64,000 nt of DNA. Origin: Gnetum montanum (lineage: Eukaryota > Streptophyta > Gnetopsida > Gnetales > Gnetaceae). The notes beneath the pieces are model-generated. The model saw nothing but the letters and a program-made list of their open reading frames with translations. It was not told the DNA's origin and searched no databases. The stretch covers positions 38,263 to 102,262 of the forward strand of contig MNCI01004643.1 of the NCBI GenBank assembly GCA_015680685.1. The letters run 5' to 3'. The position numbers were made by a program, and so were the translations under genes. Positions 33,018-45,500 of the stretch are shown in pieces (position 1 is the stretch's first letter; every line of letters starts with the position of its first letter).

Positions 33018-35480
33018 ATGCCTCTCCTACAAGATAATAATAACGCCACACTTAGTGAGGAAGTTCATTGGAGAACCAACGAACTAGATGACAATGAAGA
33101 TTGGAGTACGCAACCTTATGTAGGAGTCCCCTATGTTTATGAACACCCCAACAATACTCAAAGACCCTCGTCATCCAACTCTGACATCTCTAGTGAGGAT
33201 GAGACATCCCATAGAACGAGGAGGCCCAAAAGGCTTAGGACCTTCTCAATAACTAACAAAAACTTACTTGGGGATGACTGGAAGACTTACAAAAGTCATA
33301 ATGAGTTTTACAGTTCCTTCTCTTCCTCTACTCCTTCAACATCGGATTGTGACATGGATGACTATCTTTCAAGGGATCGGCATAGAACTAAAAATCGAGC
33401 TCACAAAGAAAATCAAGAATGTCAACATAAACAAAGGCAACATCATCCCAACTTACAAACTCACAACCTACTTAGTGATGATGAACCCCTTCTGGCGACT
33501 AAGAGCCTAATGCCAATACAAGAGGCTGTTCGAATCTCCCGTAGGCATCGTAAAGAGAGTCATCTACCCAAGCTTGATTTAAACAACTTTCCTACATTTT
33601 CTGGAGGCTATGACTTAGATCCGCATCAACATTTACAAGCCTTCTACGATGCCTGCATATGGAATAATATTGATAATGGGTGGAAAAAACTTAAGCTCTT
33701 TCCTATGACACTCATTGACCAAGCAAAAGTATGGTATAGATCGTTAAAACCAAATTCAATACGACGCTGGTCAACAATGGTAGAAGTATTTAACAAAAAA
33801 TATCAAACCTACATAAGAGTGTCAACCTTGAGGAAACAAATCCAAGGATGGAAACAAGCATAACATGAACCCTTGGACATGGCCTTGGAAAGATATTATG
33901 CACTGTTAAACAACTGTCTAGGCCATGGGTTTTCCGAGGAAAGGCTAATGTATCACATCATTGATGGGCTACGTAATGAAACAAGAGAGACTTTAGGAAC
34001 GTATGCCCAAGGTCAACTATATAACCTACGAATCCATCAAATCCAAGAGCTTATTAAGCGGGTAGAAAAAGAAGAAGGAGAAATAGCTACATGGGAGAGT
34101 GTTGAAAAACATCAACGGGACCAAAATCTTAACTCAACAAAGGTCCATGATCATAACAAGGAGAGATCAACAAATCTCAAGGTGGAAACATCATCTTTGC
34201 CAATACAACAATTGTTAGAAGAAGCCGAGGCAAAGATCAATAAGATGTTGGAATGGATGAATCAAAAGTGTGGAGAATATATCAACATCATTGGAGATAG
34301 AGTTTTCACAACCCAAGAAGCAGGACAAAATCATAGACATTCAGAAAAAATGAATGAAGGGAATAAGTGCTCAACTTCCAATCATACGTATGAATGCAAT
34401 ATATGCTTGTACGATCACCCCAAGGGCCAATGCCCAATATTGTTACATCTATATGAGCATTGGGGAAACACGTTACATCCAGAGTTCATACAGAGATACT
34501 GTGTTAGACCACAGTGGCAACAATCCCAGTCGTGGGGGAATCCACCCTTAGACTGGAGGCACCCTTCATATTTTCCGAATCCAAATGCTTATCATGTTCA
34601 ACCTCCTGTTTCTCCAACTGAGCCAACATACCTTATCTCACCACACTACTATTCCCCACAATACTATCAACCCGTGCCTCCAACACAACCACCACCTTGT
34701 GCACCTTATCCTTCTTCTAACTTTTAGCATTCTCATCCTTTCCCTCCTTATACATCACCACCAACTGTCCCTTACGTACCTGCACCACCGCAACCCATGA
34801 ACAACACCTGTGCTACTGCTACTAACAGTAGTGAAGAGCCTCCTCAATATCAAAAGCGTCCTTTCTTTAAACACGGCCGTAGGAAGGGACAACACAATTC
34901 TGAGGTCACTGCACCTTCCAACCCAGCACAAGTCCAACCCTGTGGTGCACCTTTACCTTCGAACCCAACACCTCATGTAACTTTATCAGGGCCACCAACT
35001 AACACTCCAACAACCATACATCCCAATGAACACAACCATGGGAGGCATCAACCCAATCCTTGCATACCATCTAATGGTCACCAACATCATATTAGGTCAA
35101 CTCGTTATTTGGGAACTACATCGTATGAAGTGCCCCACTATGCTTACTACAATCAAGTGTGTGAACCCCAATGGGGTGAGTATGGACCAGTTCCAATATT
35201 TCCAACATGCCAGGATCCTCAACCTTCCTTTATTAATCCTTGAATACAATCTAATGGTCCCGAATATCATAGTGGGTTAACTTGTTATCTTGGAACTACA
35301 TTTTATGAATTGCCCCACTATGCTCCTTATAACCCAATGTGTGAAACCCGACGGGGTAAGTATGACCGAGTCCAAAGATTTTCAAGATGCAAGGATTCTG
35401 GTCGTCAGTTATTAATCCGTGCTGCCCTCAACTGTTTAGCTATGAAGGATATCCCCCCTTCTAATAACAAGCAGGATTAA
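33018..35480 (+). pseudogene. Element D gag, one frame with three nonsense codons
   Basis: A single frame of about 820 codons is interrupted only by stops at 33861, 34725 and 35241. The gag core is FSGGYDLDPHQHLQAF, WYRSLKPNSIRRWSTMVEVF and FSEERLMYHIIDGLRNETRE. The zinc knuckle CNICLYDHPKGQC (34395-34433) has CX2CX3HX4C spacing. A Pro/Gln/Tyr-rich tail follows. The last part repeats: 35065-35243 and 35244-35420 are diverged tandem copies, and the third stop is a TGC-to-TGA change relative to the first copy. The lack of frameshifts suggests fairly recent activity. Confidence 0.88.
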
Positions 35481-36948
35481 TCAATTTTTTCATTTTCTTT
35501 AATTTTTCAACTTTTTGGTTTTCAGTTTTTCATTTTTCAACTTTTTGTTTTATCTTTTTATGTGTTTGTCCTTTTCTGTTTTTGTAAGTAATCTCATCTA
35601 CGAATAACACACTCATGTGGATCGTTGATTGAGATGTGTTTTGTGTTATTAAGTCATGAGCGATCAATTATTTGGAACAGTGAGCCCACTACATCCACTC
35701 ATCCACTCTATAAATAAGAGGTTTTGTTCGGGAGTACAGTGATATTCTTGAAATTTCTAAAATGTAAAATTAATTTTGTGTTCATTGTACCTAGAATGAA
35801 GAAGGATGGACCAAGAGGGAATGATTAGGGTGTGACATCAAGGGGACTTGTGGATTCTCTTTGGTGACATCTATGGGAGTTATCATGCAATATGGTTGTA
35901 CTAAGATCCTTGTAGATCTAATGAAAAATGGGAGTAAGAGTAATCAAAAGAGCACTCAAAAATCAAACGTTGTTCTAGGGGGTCCCACTGGAAATACATG
36001 CATCTATGCCTAAAGGTTGGCAGCTTCTCTAGATTCAGTAAGGTGAAAAAGAAAAAAAAATAAAGAAGAGGAAAGAAAAAGACAAGTGCCATAAAACAAA
36101 AACATCACTCCTTCCTTGTACTAAACGCCAAGTGATCGTACGCCTTGTTGTTATGGTACTCTCATAGTTGTTCATCATGGGATGAAACAATGCGATGTCA
36201 CTGTTTAGAGGAATGGACTTGGTCTTGATCTTGGAATGACGGGTTAATGACACGTTAATCATGCTTTACACGCAGGATTCATTGTGCCCTGCGACAGTTA
36301 CCTCATGTCCCGATCTCTACGATCCCTTTCTATACTTCATCTCATCTCACTGTTCGTGTAATTGTAGCTCGTGTCCCGTGTAACATAAAATTTTCATCTC
36401 ATTCTGGTGATATTTACATGTGTGTGTTTTGTGGAGTTAGTGTAGATTACATTTAACCCTTCTAGTGCCCACGGACACTTTAAGTGTGATTACACAAGGG
36501 CATAATAGGTTGAAACCTGCTTTGGGGAGGACCCACTTGTGTAATTTTGTTGTAATTTTCATTAATTCTCTAGCTAAAACACACAATCTCTTACCCTCAG
36601 CTTAACTTTTCAATTGATTTTCTTTCTCTTATTACCATCACATAGCCTTTTTCTCTACCATCTAAGGTCCTTATTGATAAATTCCACACCATCATAATTT
36701 TCGTGCCTTCAAAACTAGTTGAATTACCCTGGAACCCTTTAGTCCATATGTCCTTAGTTTACATCGATTAATTTCAAAAGAAATATTAAGGGTAATTAGT
36801 TATAAAATAAAGAATACAATGTGTCAAAAATAATTTCATCCCCTTAGTTATACCAGAAAATTAAATTGGGAAGCCACCTAAGTCACAAGATCCATTATTA
36901 CAATTTTCGGGCAGGATCACAGGCTATAACATAATATCTTTAATTAAG
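35481..36948 (+). other. Non-coding part of element D downstream of gag
   Basis: No protease or polymerase motif appears in any frame. It contains a pyrimidine-rich start, then the structured-RNA candidate at 36471-36544. Confidence 0.7.
36471..36544 (+). other. Conserved structured-RNA candidate, copy D
   Basis: The outer stem is the strongest of the four: TTACACAAG (36490-36498) with CTTGTGTAA (36536-36544), nine perfect pairs. The inner hairpin AGGTT-GA-AACCT (36507-36518) replaces the GGC-ATGA-GCC of element A. The core GCTTTGGGGAGGACCCA is unchanged. Confidence 0.55.
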
Positions 36949-37014
36949 GTAAGCAGTAAGGTATAACTTGATTTCCTAAAAAACCTTACTAATGCTTGAC
37001 CCATGTGATTGCAG
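36949..37014 (+). other. Putative 66-bp mini-intron, copy D
   Basis: The donor AAG|GTAAGC is near-consensus, a TTACTAAT branch-like site lies near 36987, and the acceptor is ATTGCAG|ATG. The exon begins with ATG exactly as in A and B. It is the best-looking splice pair of the set. Confidence 0.5.
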
Positions 37015-37453
37015 ATGGCTTCAAAATATGCACAATAGGAGGGTCCTGTTCAAGGTGGAAGGAAACGATCTCAGAGAGGTGGAAGATAAGGCCTTGCTGG
37101 ACAACATGCAGAATAGGAGGAACAATCATTCAGCGTTCATCAAAAATATCCTCCTACCGTACGATCTAGGCAGGCAGAAGATCCTCTCTGAAAGCGGTGC
37201 TTGGTACTTGGGGGAAATGTACCAATTTTGGCACAATAAAGAAGAAGGCACCATGGTTAACACTTGTGGTGTGACTATTGATTTCTCTGTTCAAGCCATT
37301 CTGGAAGTATTAAACCTTCCGAACAAAGGGCCAAAGGTTGCTCAGCACCAGTTGGACACTTTCAGAACTGAGCAACTTAATAAACTGTTGATAGAGAATC
37401 AAAGGGTGGCAGAAGAAAAAGAGAAGGCTTTCTGGGTTGCCTCTATGGCATAA
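37015..37453 (+). pseudogene. Downstream ORF of element D, unknown function
   Basis: The ATG after the intron reads MASKYAQ then stops. One frame over, an open frame to 37453 continues with NRRVLFKVEGNDLREVEDKA, SGAWYLGEMYQFW, VTIDFSVQAILEVLNLP and a Glu/Lys-rich end. A single frameshift near 37040 would explain this. The IDFSVQAILEVLNLP wording loosely recalls a domain of plant-retrotransposon accessory proteins (Pfam 'putative plant transposon protein'); I cannot confirm that. Its position, spliced and next to the 3' LTR, is where some Athila elements keep an extra ORF. Confidence 0.45.
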
Positions 37454-37774
37454 GTGCAAACTTACATGCACGCCAAGGCACTCAAAGCCTTACAAGAGGA
37501 GAAACTTCAGGCTGTACTTTAACCCTATCAAATCCCAGACCTGGAGCGCAAGAAAAGGGAAAGACACCTATGGAGGAGTCATTGCCACTAGGAACTACAT
37601 GAGTTCCAAATTTTTGTAAATATTCTGTGTGTTCTGTCTTTGTTTTGTTTTCTTCCCACACTGCGGCATCATCCCATTTTTCCATCTAATAATCCCATAC
37701 CTATCCACTGTGTAATCAATGTGGCTTGTTCTCACTTTAACTCGAGTACGAGTTTTCATTCAATCGTGGGGGTA

Positions 37775-38028
37775 TGATGAGACATGAAATTGCTCATATT
37801 GCTGGCGGTCGCCTTAAGGCACCCACGTTGTATCATGGGTCACGATGTATCATGGGCCGCGATATCGCGTCTTCCCCGCGATATCGCGTACGCGATATCG
37901 CGTACGCGATATCGCAGTCCGCCGCCATGTCTATAAATAAGAGGCGGCTCTCCCTTGTTTGGGAATCTCAGTTTTAGTGTAGCGAAGCTCTGGCAGTTTG
38001 ATCCCTCCAGAGTTAGAATTTTCCCGTG
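37775..38028 (+). repeat. Truncated 3' LTR of element D
   Basis: It starts TGATGAGACATG after the tract TCGTGGGGGTA. It follows the 5' LTR through the palindromic array (37858-37918) and TATA box, then diverges after TTTTCCCGTG. The array holds four units arranged 1+3 around TCTTCCC, against 2+2 in the 5' LTR. Confidence 0.85.
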
Positions 38029-39782
38029 CCGACCTGCATGCAGTTACATCTGTCAATCGCGCATAGCTCGTGCATATCTAATATGATCGACTGGCCACAT
38101 CCTTCTTCGAAATCAATCGTTATTCTTATTACTTCATCAACGGCTACTATTGGTAGTCCGCGTCAACCACACCCAAACATCATGGACTGTTATGTCATTT
38201 CCGCAAGTTCACCGAAAAAAACGTACAAATGACCGCACGCACCTAGAGCTAAGAGAGCGTAATTTACAAGGCGAGATGCAGTGGCTGGTCACGGACATTG
38301 ACGGACGGACCCACAGGATCAGAGAGCCCAAAGAAAATTAAATCTTGAAATTTTTTTCTCTCTTTTTCTTTATTTTCTTTGTTTGTTGCAGTGAAAATGT
38401 CCCACACCTACACAGCCAACACACACAGACCTTTCACCCACACCCACTGATTCTTTTCCTGCAACGAGATCTATATCTATATCTCTACTAATAGTACTAA
38501 CTAGATTTCTTTTCTATTCATCTGCCATCAAATCCTCCATTGGCCCCCAATAGAAAGCGTTGCTGCATTTTGCAACAAATTCTTACTTGTCAAGAAGAGC
38601 AAATTCAAACTCATCTCTTTCTCTTGTTTTTTTTCTATGTATCTCTCTCCCTTGTTTTACAATGGCTTAGCAGAAACTTCAAGCCCGCTTTCTTGGCTTT
38701 CAAAATATGCATTGTCTCAACTGCAGCCGCAAATCTGTCCTATCACTATATTTGGCAATTTAGGAGCCATGGCTAGAGTAGGGTGTAGCATGTGTTACCC
38801 ACTAAGTGTTATATGCATTAGTTAATGCATGAAAGTGGCCACCATGCCCATTAACGCGTTTTATGGTGTAGTTAATGCATGAAAGTGGTCACCATATCCA
38901 CTAATGCATTTATGAGTCGATTAACACATCAAGGTGGTCTTTATATTCGATAACATGTTTTTTTTACGCGTTGACATTGGGTCTCTTATGATAACCAATT
39001 CCATGGCCTATAAATTTGTTCTTGATGGAAAAACAAAGGCACCATGAATCATAGCAAGATTGCAGTTTTAGTCCCTTTCACAAATGCTTGAAGATTGCAT
39101 ACACCATCGTTGCAAAGTGCCCATGTCAAAGAAGAATCAGAACATCAAATTTAATCTGAGGCATCAATGGCTGGAGGTCAATTTCATTTGCTCAAGAATT
39201 GTGCATTTTTAGTTATTTATGCATGTGAATTTCTTGTGTCATTTACTTTCGTATTTTGTACTTTGATTACTTGTGCCATCTCGTTTTTTGCACAATTATT
39301 TTCTTACATAGGGATCAGAGAGAGGTTTAACAAAGAGGTTTAACGATAGGTTTCCTTCCCTCTTAGCCTCATACTCATTATTCTAGTGTTAGTTTGGCCT
39401 GTGGTTTTGCCTCACTATATTTATCAGGCTTTTGGGTCAAGAAATCACAATGCAATAATTATCTCTCACACCAAGATTTGATTGTTACCCATGTCATCCC
39501 ATGAAATTCCCAATCATTGTTCAAATTTTCACAATTTTCAACATTTTCTTTTTAAATAAGAAGAAGTTATCACCCCAAATCCCTCATTGGATTATGGAAA
39601 GCCTATAACCTCTTTAAATAATTGCAACAAGGCTTCCATGTGTTCAAGCTATTTTCTTTTAGATATTGTAAAAAAAAAAGAGGCCAAATTCGTATTAGTA
39701 TGCTACCATGTTTCTAGGACAAACATGGCATCATTCAACGTCAGCTAAAAATATTAACATACTTTTTAACATTTTCTTCTAC
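38029..39782. other. No recognised gene; possible exon fragment and a minisatellite
   Basis: 38029-38345 is less AT-rich than its surroundings and has an open frame ending LVTDIDGRTHRIREPKEN that I cannot place. A pyrimidine tract ending TTGTTGCAG (about 38392) resembles a splice acceptor. 38480-38800 is T-rich with only chance frames. 38818-38965 is a short tandem repeat. The rest shows nothing. Confidence 0.45.
38818..38965. repeat. Minisatellite of about 55-60-bp units
   Basis: Two clear copies of TTAATGCATGAAAGTGGYCA and a decayed third (TTAACACATCAAGGTGGTCT) occur head to tail. Confidence 0.65.
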
Positions 39783-39787
39783 ATAGT

Positions 39788-40663
39788 TGATGAGCAGCGA
39801 GATACCCCTACATCCAACTATATGAATCACTAAGGCATTCACACGTAATCTGATCGAATTCTGTGAACCTACAGTTCTCTAGTGCACTAATTTCTTAAGA
39901 AGTGAAATGGGCATTGAGAACATTTATTATTTTCCCAACTACACTTGTGAAGCTCAAGAATATGGTTTAAGTGTCATTAAGGTACATAATTTTTATCATT
40001 TTATGTTTTATAAATTTAATCACCCACAACAAAAATGGAAGATAGAGAAATTTGATATCTAATTATTCTACTATCTAACTAACCTAACACAAGTACCTAT
40101 CCCACTTTTTTAGACATATATTGAACACATATAGCCCTGCTAGGTTATCAAACATAGGTTATCAAACATTAAGCATTTTTGGGTTACTAAGCATTATATG
40201 TATGCTCGAAGTAGTCGTGCTTGTGTTCATTAACAATTGGAAATTAATTGCTTAATTTAAGTGCATTAAAGTAACGTGCATGAGTATTAAATGCATTAAG
40301 GAAACATTAATCTATTCTTAATTCTGCAAGGATAATCAAAAGGATTCATTTTTATTCCCATCACACTACTATGTTCAAGTATATCAATGTTCGAACAAAA
40401 ATCCATACACATTTAGACTCCTGTTGCGAGTACTCAAAAAATATTCTAACGCTAGAGAAAAAAAACTACAAGGGCTTCGCTATTTATGACAAAAATTATA
40501 AAAAACTATGAAAACTATGTCCAAAAGATGACCCTAAGCGCTATATTTATAAGCCGGCATATACCTCATGATATTGGATATTCGACATTGCATCTTGGGC
40601 TTTGTTATCAGGTATCCGATATTGAGGCTCCAATATCGGAGCTAGTCAAAACATGATTCATCA
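39788..40663 (-). repeat. 3' LTR of element E
   Basis: The plus strand reads TGATGAGCAGCGAG to GATTCATCA. U3 includes the perfect inverted repeat CCGATATTG/CAATATCGG (about 40617-40639). The sequence TATCTCTATGACCG after it is a decayed polypurine tract. Confidence 0.88.
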
Positions 40664-41000
40664 TATCTCTATGACCGAATGAAAAATCATCCTCAAGTGA
40701 AGAAGAGGAGGAACAAGTTCCTTACAAAATATTGGGCAAGTATGGGATTATTGACTAGCATACAAACTAACTCAAATAGAATAGATAGATTCTAAGTGCC
40801 CGAGTGTATAGAATACAATCTTTTACAAAATTCGGTGTTCATGACAAGAGAAGAGAACACCTTGGACAAAACTAACATCCAACTCCTCTGGCAGCTAAAG
40901 AGCAAGGAAGAAGATTCAACAATCATGAATAATCTTCGTCACATGAGGCTACTACTTATCTGTTGGTGAAGACAGTCTTGCTTCCAGTTTACCCTTCCCA

Positions 41001-41059
41001 CTATAATCACAACAAATCGTGGATTAGTGTGCAGTGTGTAACATATAGCTTTGAATTAC
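41001..41059 (-). other. Putative 59-bp mini-intron, copy E
   Basis: On the minus strand the donor is ACAAG|GTAATT and the acceptor GATTATAG|TGG. Length and position match A and B, but there is no ATG directly after the acceptor. Confidence 0.4.
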
Positions 41060-41358
41060 CTTGTCTTGTTAGTGGTTACACTCAGCTAGGTTGTGATTGT
41101 GATGGATTGATTTTGTTAATATGTTAGCGGGAAAGTTGAAAAATAGGTGAAATGAATAAGCGGTTCATTAAATTCTGAAAGTTCAAACATGATGAAATGC
41201 TTGAAGAGGGTTTAACAATTTACAATAGTAACAATAAAAAGTTTCACTAAAAAACGTTGTAAAGATGCGTATAATTGGCTATCATTGATGAGACATGCAA
41301 AATGATTTGATGGTAAGAGTGTCTAAGGATAAAAAACTTAACTAAACCAACTAGAAGA

Positions 41359-41433
41359 TATGCAAGTGGGTCCTCTGCAAAGCAAGCATAGGCCTTTTAT
41401 TGCCTTTGCATAACTTCAAACTGAGGAGTCCGT
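41359..41433 (-). other. Conserved structured-RNA candidate, copy E
   Basis: In element sense TATGCAA (41406-41412) pairs with TTGCATA (41359-41365), a wholly different stem from A, B and D. The inner hairpin is GGC-CTAT-GCT. ACGGAC and GAGGACCCA are kept; the GGGG of the core is changed to GCAG. Confidence 0.5.
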
Positions 41434-42597
41434 GGGATCCATGGATGATTAATGGTTACAGAGAATTAAGTACAAAAACCCAAAAAAAACTACCTAAGAA
41501 TTTCGACACATCAAACTAGAACATCAAATAAGAACATGAAACTAGTAGTGAGGTGAGACATAGAAAGCAAGGTGGAAGAGAGAGAGAGAGAGAGAAAAAA
41601 AAATGAAATGGAGTTCTTAATTATGGTTACATGAAGTCCCTTGTGGATTTTATAGTTAAATGACCTAATAAAATCAATCCTTGGTCTAGACCAAAACCAA
41701 CCACATTCAATGACATCGCATCATCATTCTATTACCAGTCCATCTTTTTGAGATACAAGAGTGCTTCCGTAGAACAACCATCATTCCTTATTAGAGAAGG
41801 AAAGAGAAGTAGGAAGTGAGGAAGGGCCTTAATTAGAGGGGACCTTCAAACATGGGTAACATGTCTTTATAGTCCCATAACTAATGCTCGTAGCCCGTTT
41901 ATTTTATCTAAGGGGTGTGCTTTGAATTCCCATAGTTTTTTTTAGTTTTTTTTTTATTTTCTTTTTTTTTTATGAAAACCACATCATGCAAAGACTTATT
42001 CAACTTCTTGTTATTGGTAAACATGGAACAATAAGAAATCCATGAACACACACATGCCCCCAAGTGAGAAGAAAGGGATAAAGAATACTGAATCCCCTTA
42101 AAATCACATCCTCTTCAAATCTTTGAATCCTTTCCAAATTCAGAAACTATTAAAGTCACAAATTTATTATAGTTTTATTAATGAAAAAGGGATTACACAT
42201 TTCAAAAACAAGGAAAACCATAGAGTTTGTAGATTGGTGGATGTTGTAGACTCACTACCTATTGCATGAAGAAGAAACCCTATCCTAATTATCAATAACA
42301 AAATGCAAAGCTAGAATCCAAACACCAACAATCAAATAACTGAGTAATACATACCACCATTAAGTAATGAATTACAACTATGCCTGGCACTTATTAACAG
42401 CAAGTTAGAAAAATGCATCAAAATAAAACACAATATAAAAGAAACTGTCAAATTTTTAAGAAATAGCAAATGTACTAACAATGATGTAAAACAAAAATTA
42501 GAAAATATTAATAACATGAAAACAATAATATATAAAATAAAGAATGTGCAAAACAAAAAATTGTAAAACAAAAATATGAAAAAATGAGGAGCCACTT

Positions 42598-45500
42598 ATA
42601 TGGTTAGCATGGATGGCCATCTCCCCCACAACTAAGTTGAAAGGAGGAGATCCAAAATATTGAGCCTGGTTGTCCACTTGATAAGGCATTTGTTGTATTA
42701 GCTAGCATATGCTCATGGAAAGGTTTGACTTGTTGTATGTTAACCAATTGTTTCTTGTCTGGGCTCTCAAGTTTGTAGATCATCATGGCCTTAGAAGAAA
42801 AATTTTCATAAATTATATAAGGCCATTTCCACAACATTTGGAACTTAGTTTATTGAGATACATGTGTGGGATTTCAATAGAAAACCTTATCTCCCAATTT
42901 AAATTTGACTTTTTTAATTTTAAGGTCATGGCACTTTTTGTTGAATGCCTTGTACAACTCGTTAGATGATAGGGCCATCAATCAGTTTTCATTTAGCAAG
43001 TTAAGATTCATTAATCTTTCTTTTTTTGCAAGACTCAAGCCAAGGTTGAGATCACAGGTTGTTGAAAGTGTACAGAGCTTAAACTGAATAGGAAGTGTTG
43101 GTAATTTTTTGTACACTAACTCATAGGAAGAATATCATATGGGAAGTTTCCATGTTGAGTGGTAGGCCCAAAGGGCATTGTTGAGTTTCATGCTCTAGTC
43201 TTTCCTATACTTGCTAATAGTTTTTGTTAGAATCCTTGTGATTTTCCTATTGGTAACCTCAGCTTGATCATTGGCTTAGGGGTGGTAGGGTGTTGTGAGT
43301 TTATGTTCAACCCCCAAGCAGTGCATGAGCTTCTAAAAGGTAGTGCCTATAAAGTAAGTTCTATTATCAGAAATTAATGCACATGGCACACCAAACTTAT
43401 TTACAACATTTTGTTGTACAAAGTGAGCCGCAAAAAAAGATGTACAGTTGGTGATGACTACTGCTTTTGTCCATTTTGTGCAATATTCAACAACAACTAT
43501 GATGTACACCTTTTCATTTGACATGGATGTGATGAGACCCATGACATTAATGCCTCGGATGTTGAAGGGTTCCAACGATTGAATCCATTGTTGAAGTCCC
43601 TCCATTTGAGTAGTCATTCCACCATCTTGTTGGTAGTGTTCACAAGAGTAGACATATTTTTGGCCAATAGTACCCTACCATCAAGATCTTAATGGTTGTG
43701 TGTTTTCCAACATAGTGGCTTCCACAAGGACCTTCATGAACATTTTGGAGAATGTGTAATTGATCAACATCAAGGATACACCAACAAACTAGGCCATTGG
43801 TGCATACCTTGTAGAGGTGTCCATTGATTTCAATGAAGCATTTTACCTTGTGAAGAAACCATTGTTTCTTCTGGTGGTCCAATCCTTGTGGCATCTCTTG
43901 AGTGAGAAGATAGGTGAGAATGTCATCATACCATTTAGGCTTATTGGGAAATTGTTTAACTATAGCCCCAGTAAAGAGGAGTTCATCAAAAAACATATCA
44001 GATAATGGATGTTGTTCTTCTCATTGTCCCATCTTAATTGAGACAAGTGGTTGGCGACCACATTCTCGGTGCCTTTTCGATCTACCATTGTAAGATCACC
44101 AACCACCATATGACACGAGGGTTCACTGTTGACTTGTTCATTAGGATGAAAATAGCATTATGATCCATGTGCACAAATACTTTGTATCCAAGCACATTAT
44201 GCCTAAACATCTCCAGAGCAAACACCACTACCATTAATTTTTTCTCTGTGATGGTGTAGTTCAATTGTGCATCCACAATGCTTCAGCTTGCATAGTGGAT
44301 GTAACATGAACTTTTCTTGTCATCCATCTATGTAAGCATAGCTTCCAAGGCATAATTTGATACATCTATCATGACATGAAATGGTTTGGACTAGTCGAGT
44401 GCTTATAGAATTGGAGTTTCTACAAGTTTCTCCATCAGTTGCTAAAATGCTTTTTCACATTTCATAGTTTAGACAAATGGAGCATCTTTCTTTGTTAGCT
44501 TAACCAATGATTTTGCAATCTTAGAAAAATTCTCTGTGATTTGCCAGTAGTAGCCAGTGTGTCTAAGAAATAACCAAACATTTTTGATAGTTTCTAGTTG
44601 GCAGGTTATTCCTTAGATGATCCTTATTTTTTAAGGGTCGATCTCAAGTCTTGCTTGTGATATTCTATGCCCCAACACAATGCCCTCTTGGACCATTAGA
44701 TAACTCTTCTACTAATTGAGCCACAAGTTTGTTTCAACACATCATTTTAGCACTTTCTCAAGGTGGTCCAAGGCTTACTCAAATGTAGCTCCATAGGTGG
44801 AGAAGTCATCCATGAAGACTTCCACACCACTAGTGATCTACTATTGAAAAATGCTAAGGACGAGGATTGGAATGTAGTAGGGGCATTACATAGACCAAAA
44901 GGCATCTTGTGATATGCAAAAGTCCCCCAAGGACTTGTGAATGTTGTTTTGGCTTGGTCCTCTAACATGATCTAGATTTGGTTACAACCACTATAACCAT
45001 CCAGAAAATTGTAGTAGCAATGCCCAAATATTATGTCTAACACTTGATCAACAAATGACAATGAAAAATGGTCCTTGAATATTTCCATATTAAATAGTCA
45101 AAAATCAATGCAAACCCACCACTTGTCATCTTTCTTGGGCACAATAACGAGTGGACTAACCCACTAGCTATCCGTAATCGGATAGATAAACCCTACCTTG
45201 AGGAGTTGTTCAATTTCCTCCTTGACGATCTACTTTAGTTTGGGGTTTATTGTCTTTGTGGTTGTCTCTTTAGCTTCATAGCCAGGTTGGTGTGGATGTG
45301 ATGTTAGCATATTCTAGGTTCAATCCCTATGCGTTTAGGATATGACCAAGGAAAGGTTGCTAATCATTTTTCAACCACTTTTAACAACATCTTTTCCTAT
45401 TCTGGAGCAAGGTTGGCATTGATTATGATCGACTTTTCATTTTTCAAAAACACATATTTCATGTTGAATGGTAGAGTTTTTAGTTCAAGGGACTCTTGCT

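Larger units (their letters stand above)
31848..38028 (+). mobile_element. Element D: gag-only, pol-less Athila-like retrotransposon
   Basis: A complete 5' LTR, a tRNA-Asp primer site and a long gag frame are followed by about 2.3 kb without protease, RT, RNase H or integrase, then a polypurine tract and a truncated 3' LTR. It keeps the structured-RNA candidate and mini-intron of the pol-bearing elements. A non-autonomous element moved by a relative's enzymes fits best. The 3' LTR ends abruptly after about 254 bp, so no target duplication can be checked. Confidence 0.85.

Noticed and set aside
33268-33510. 80-codon frame inside element D gag
   Set aside because: It overlaps the gag frame in another phase and has no similarity to related elements.
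38540-38825. Two short plus-strand frames
   Set aside because: T-rich chance frames with no family features or conservation.
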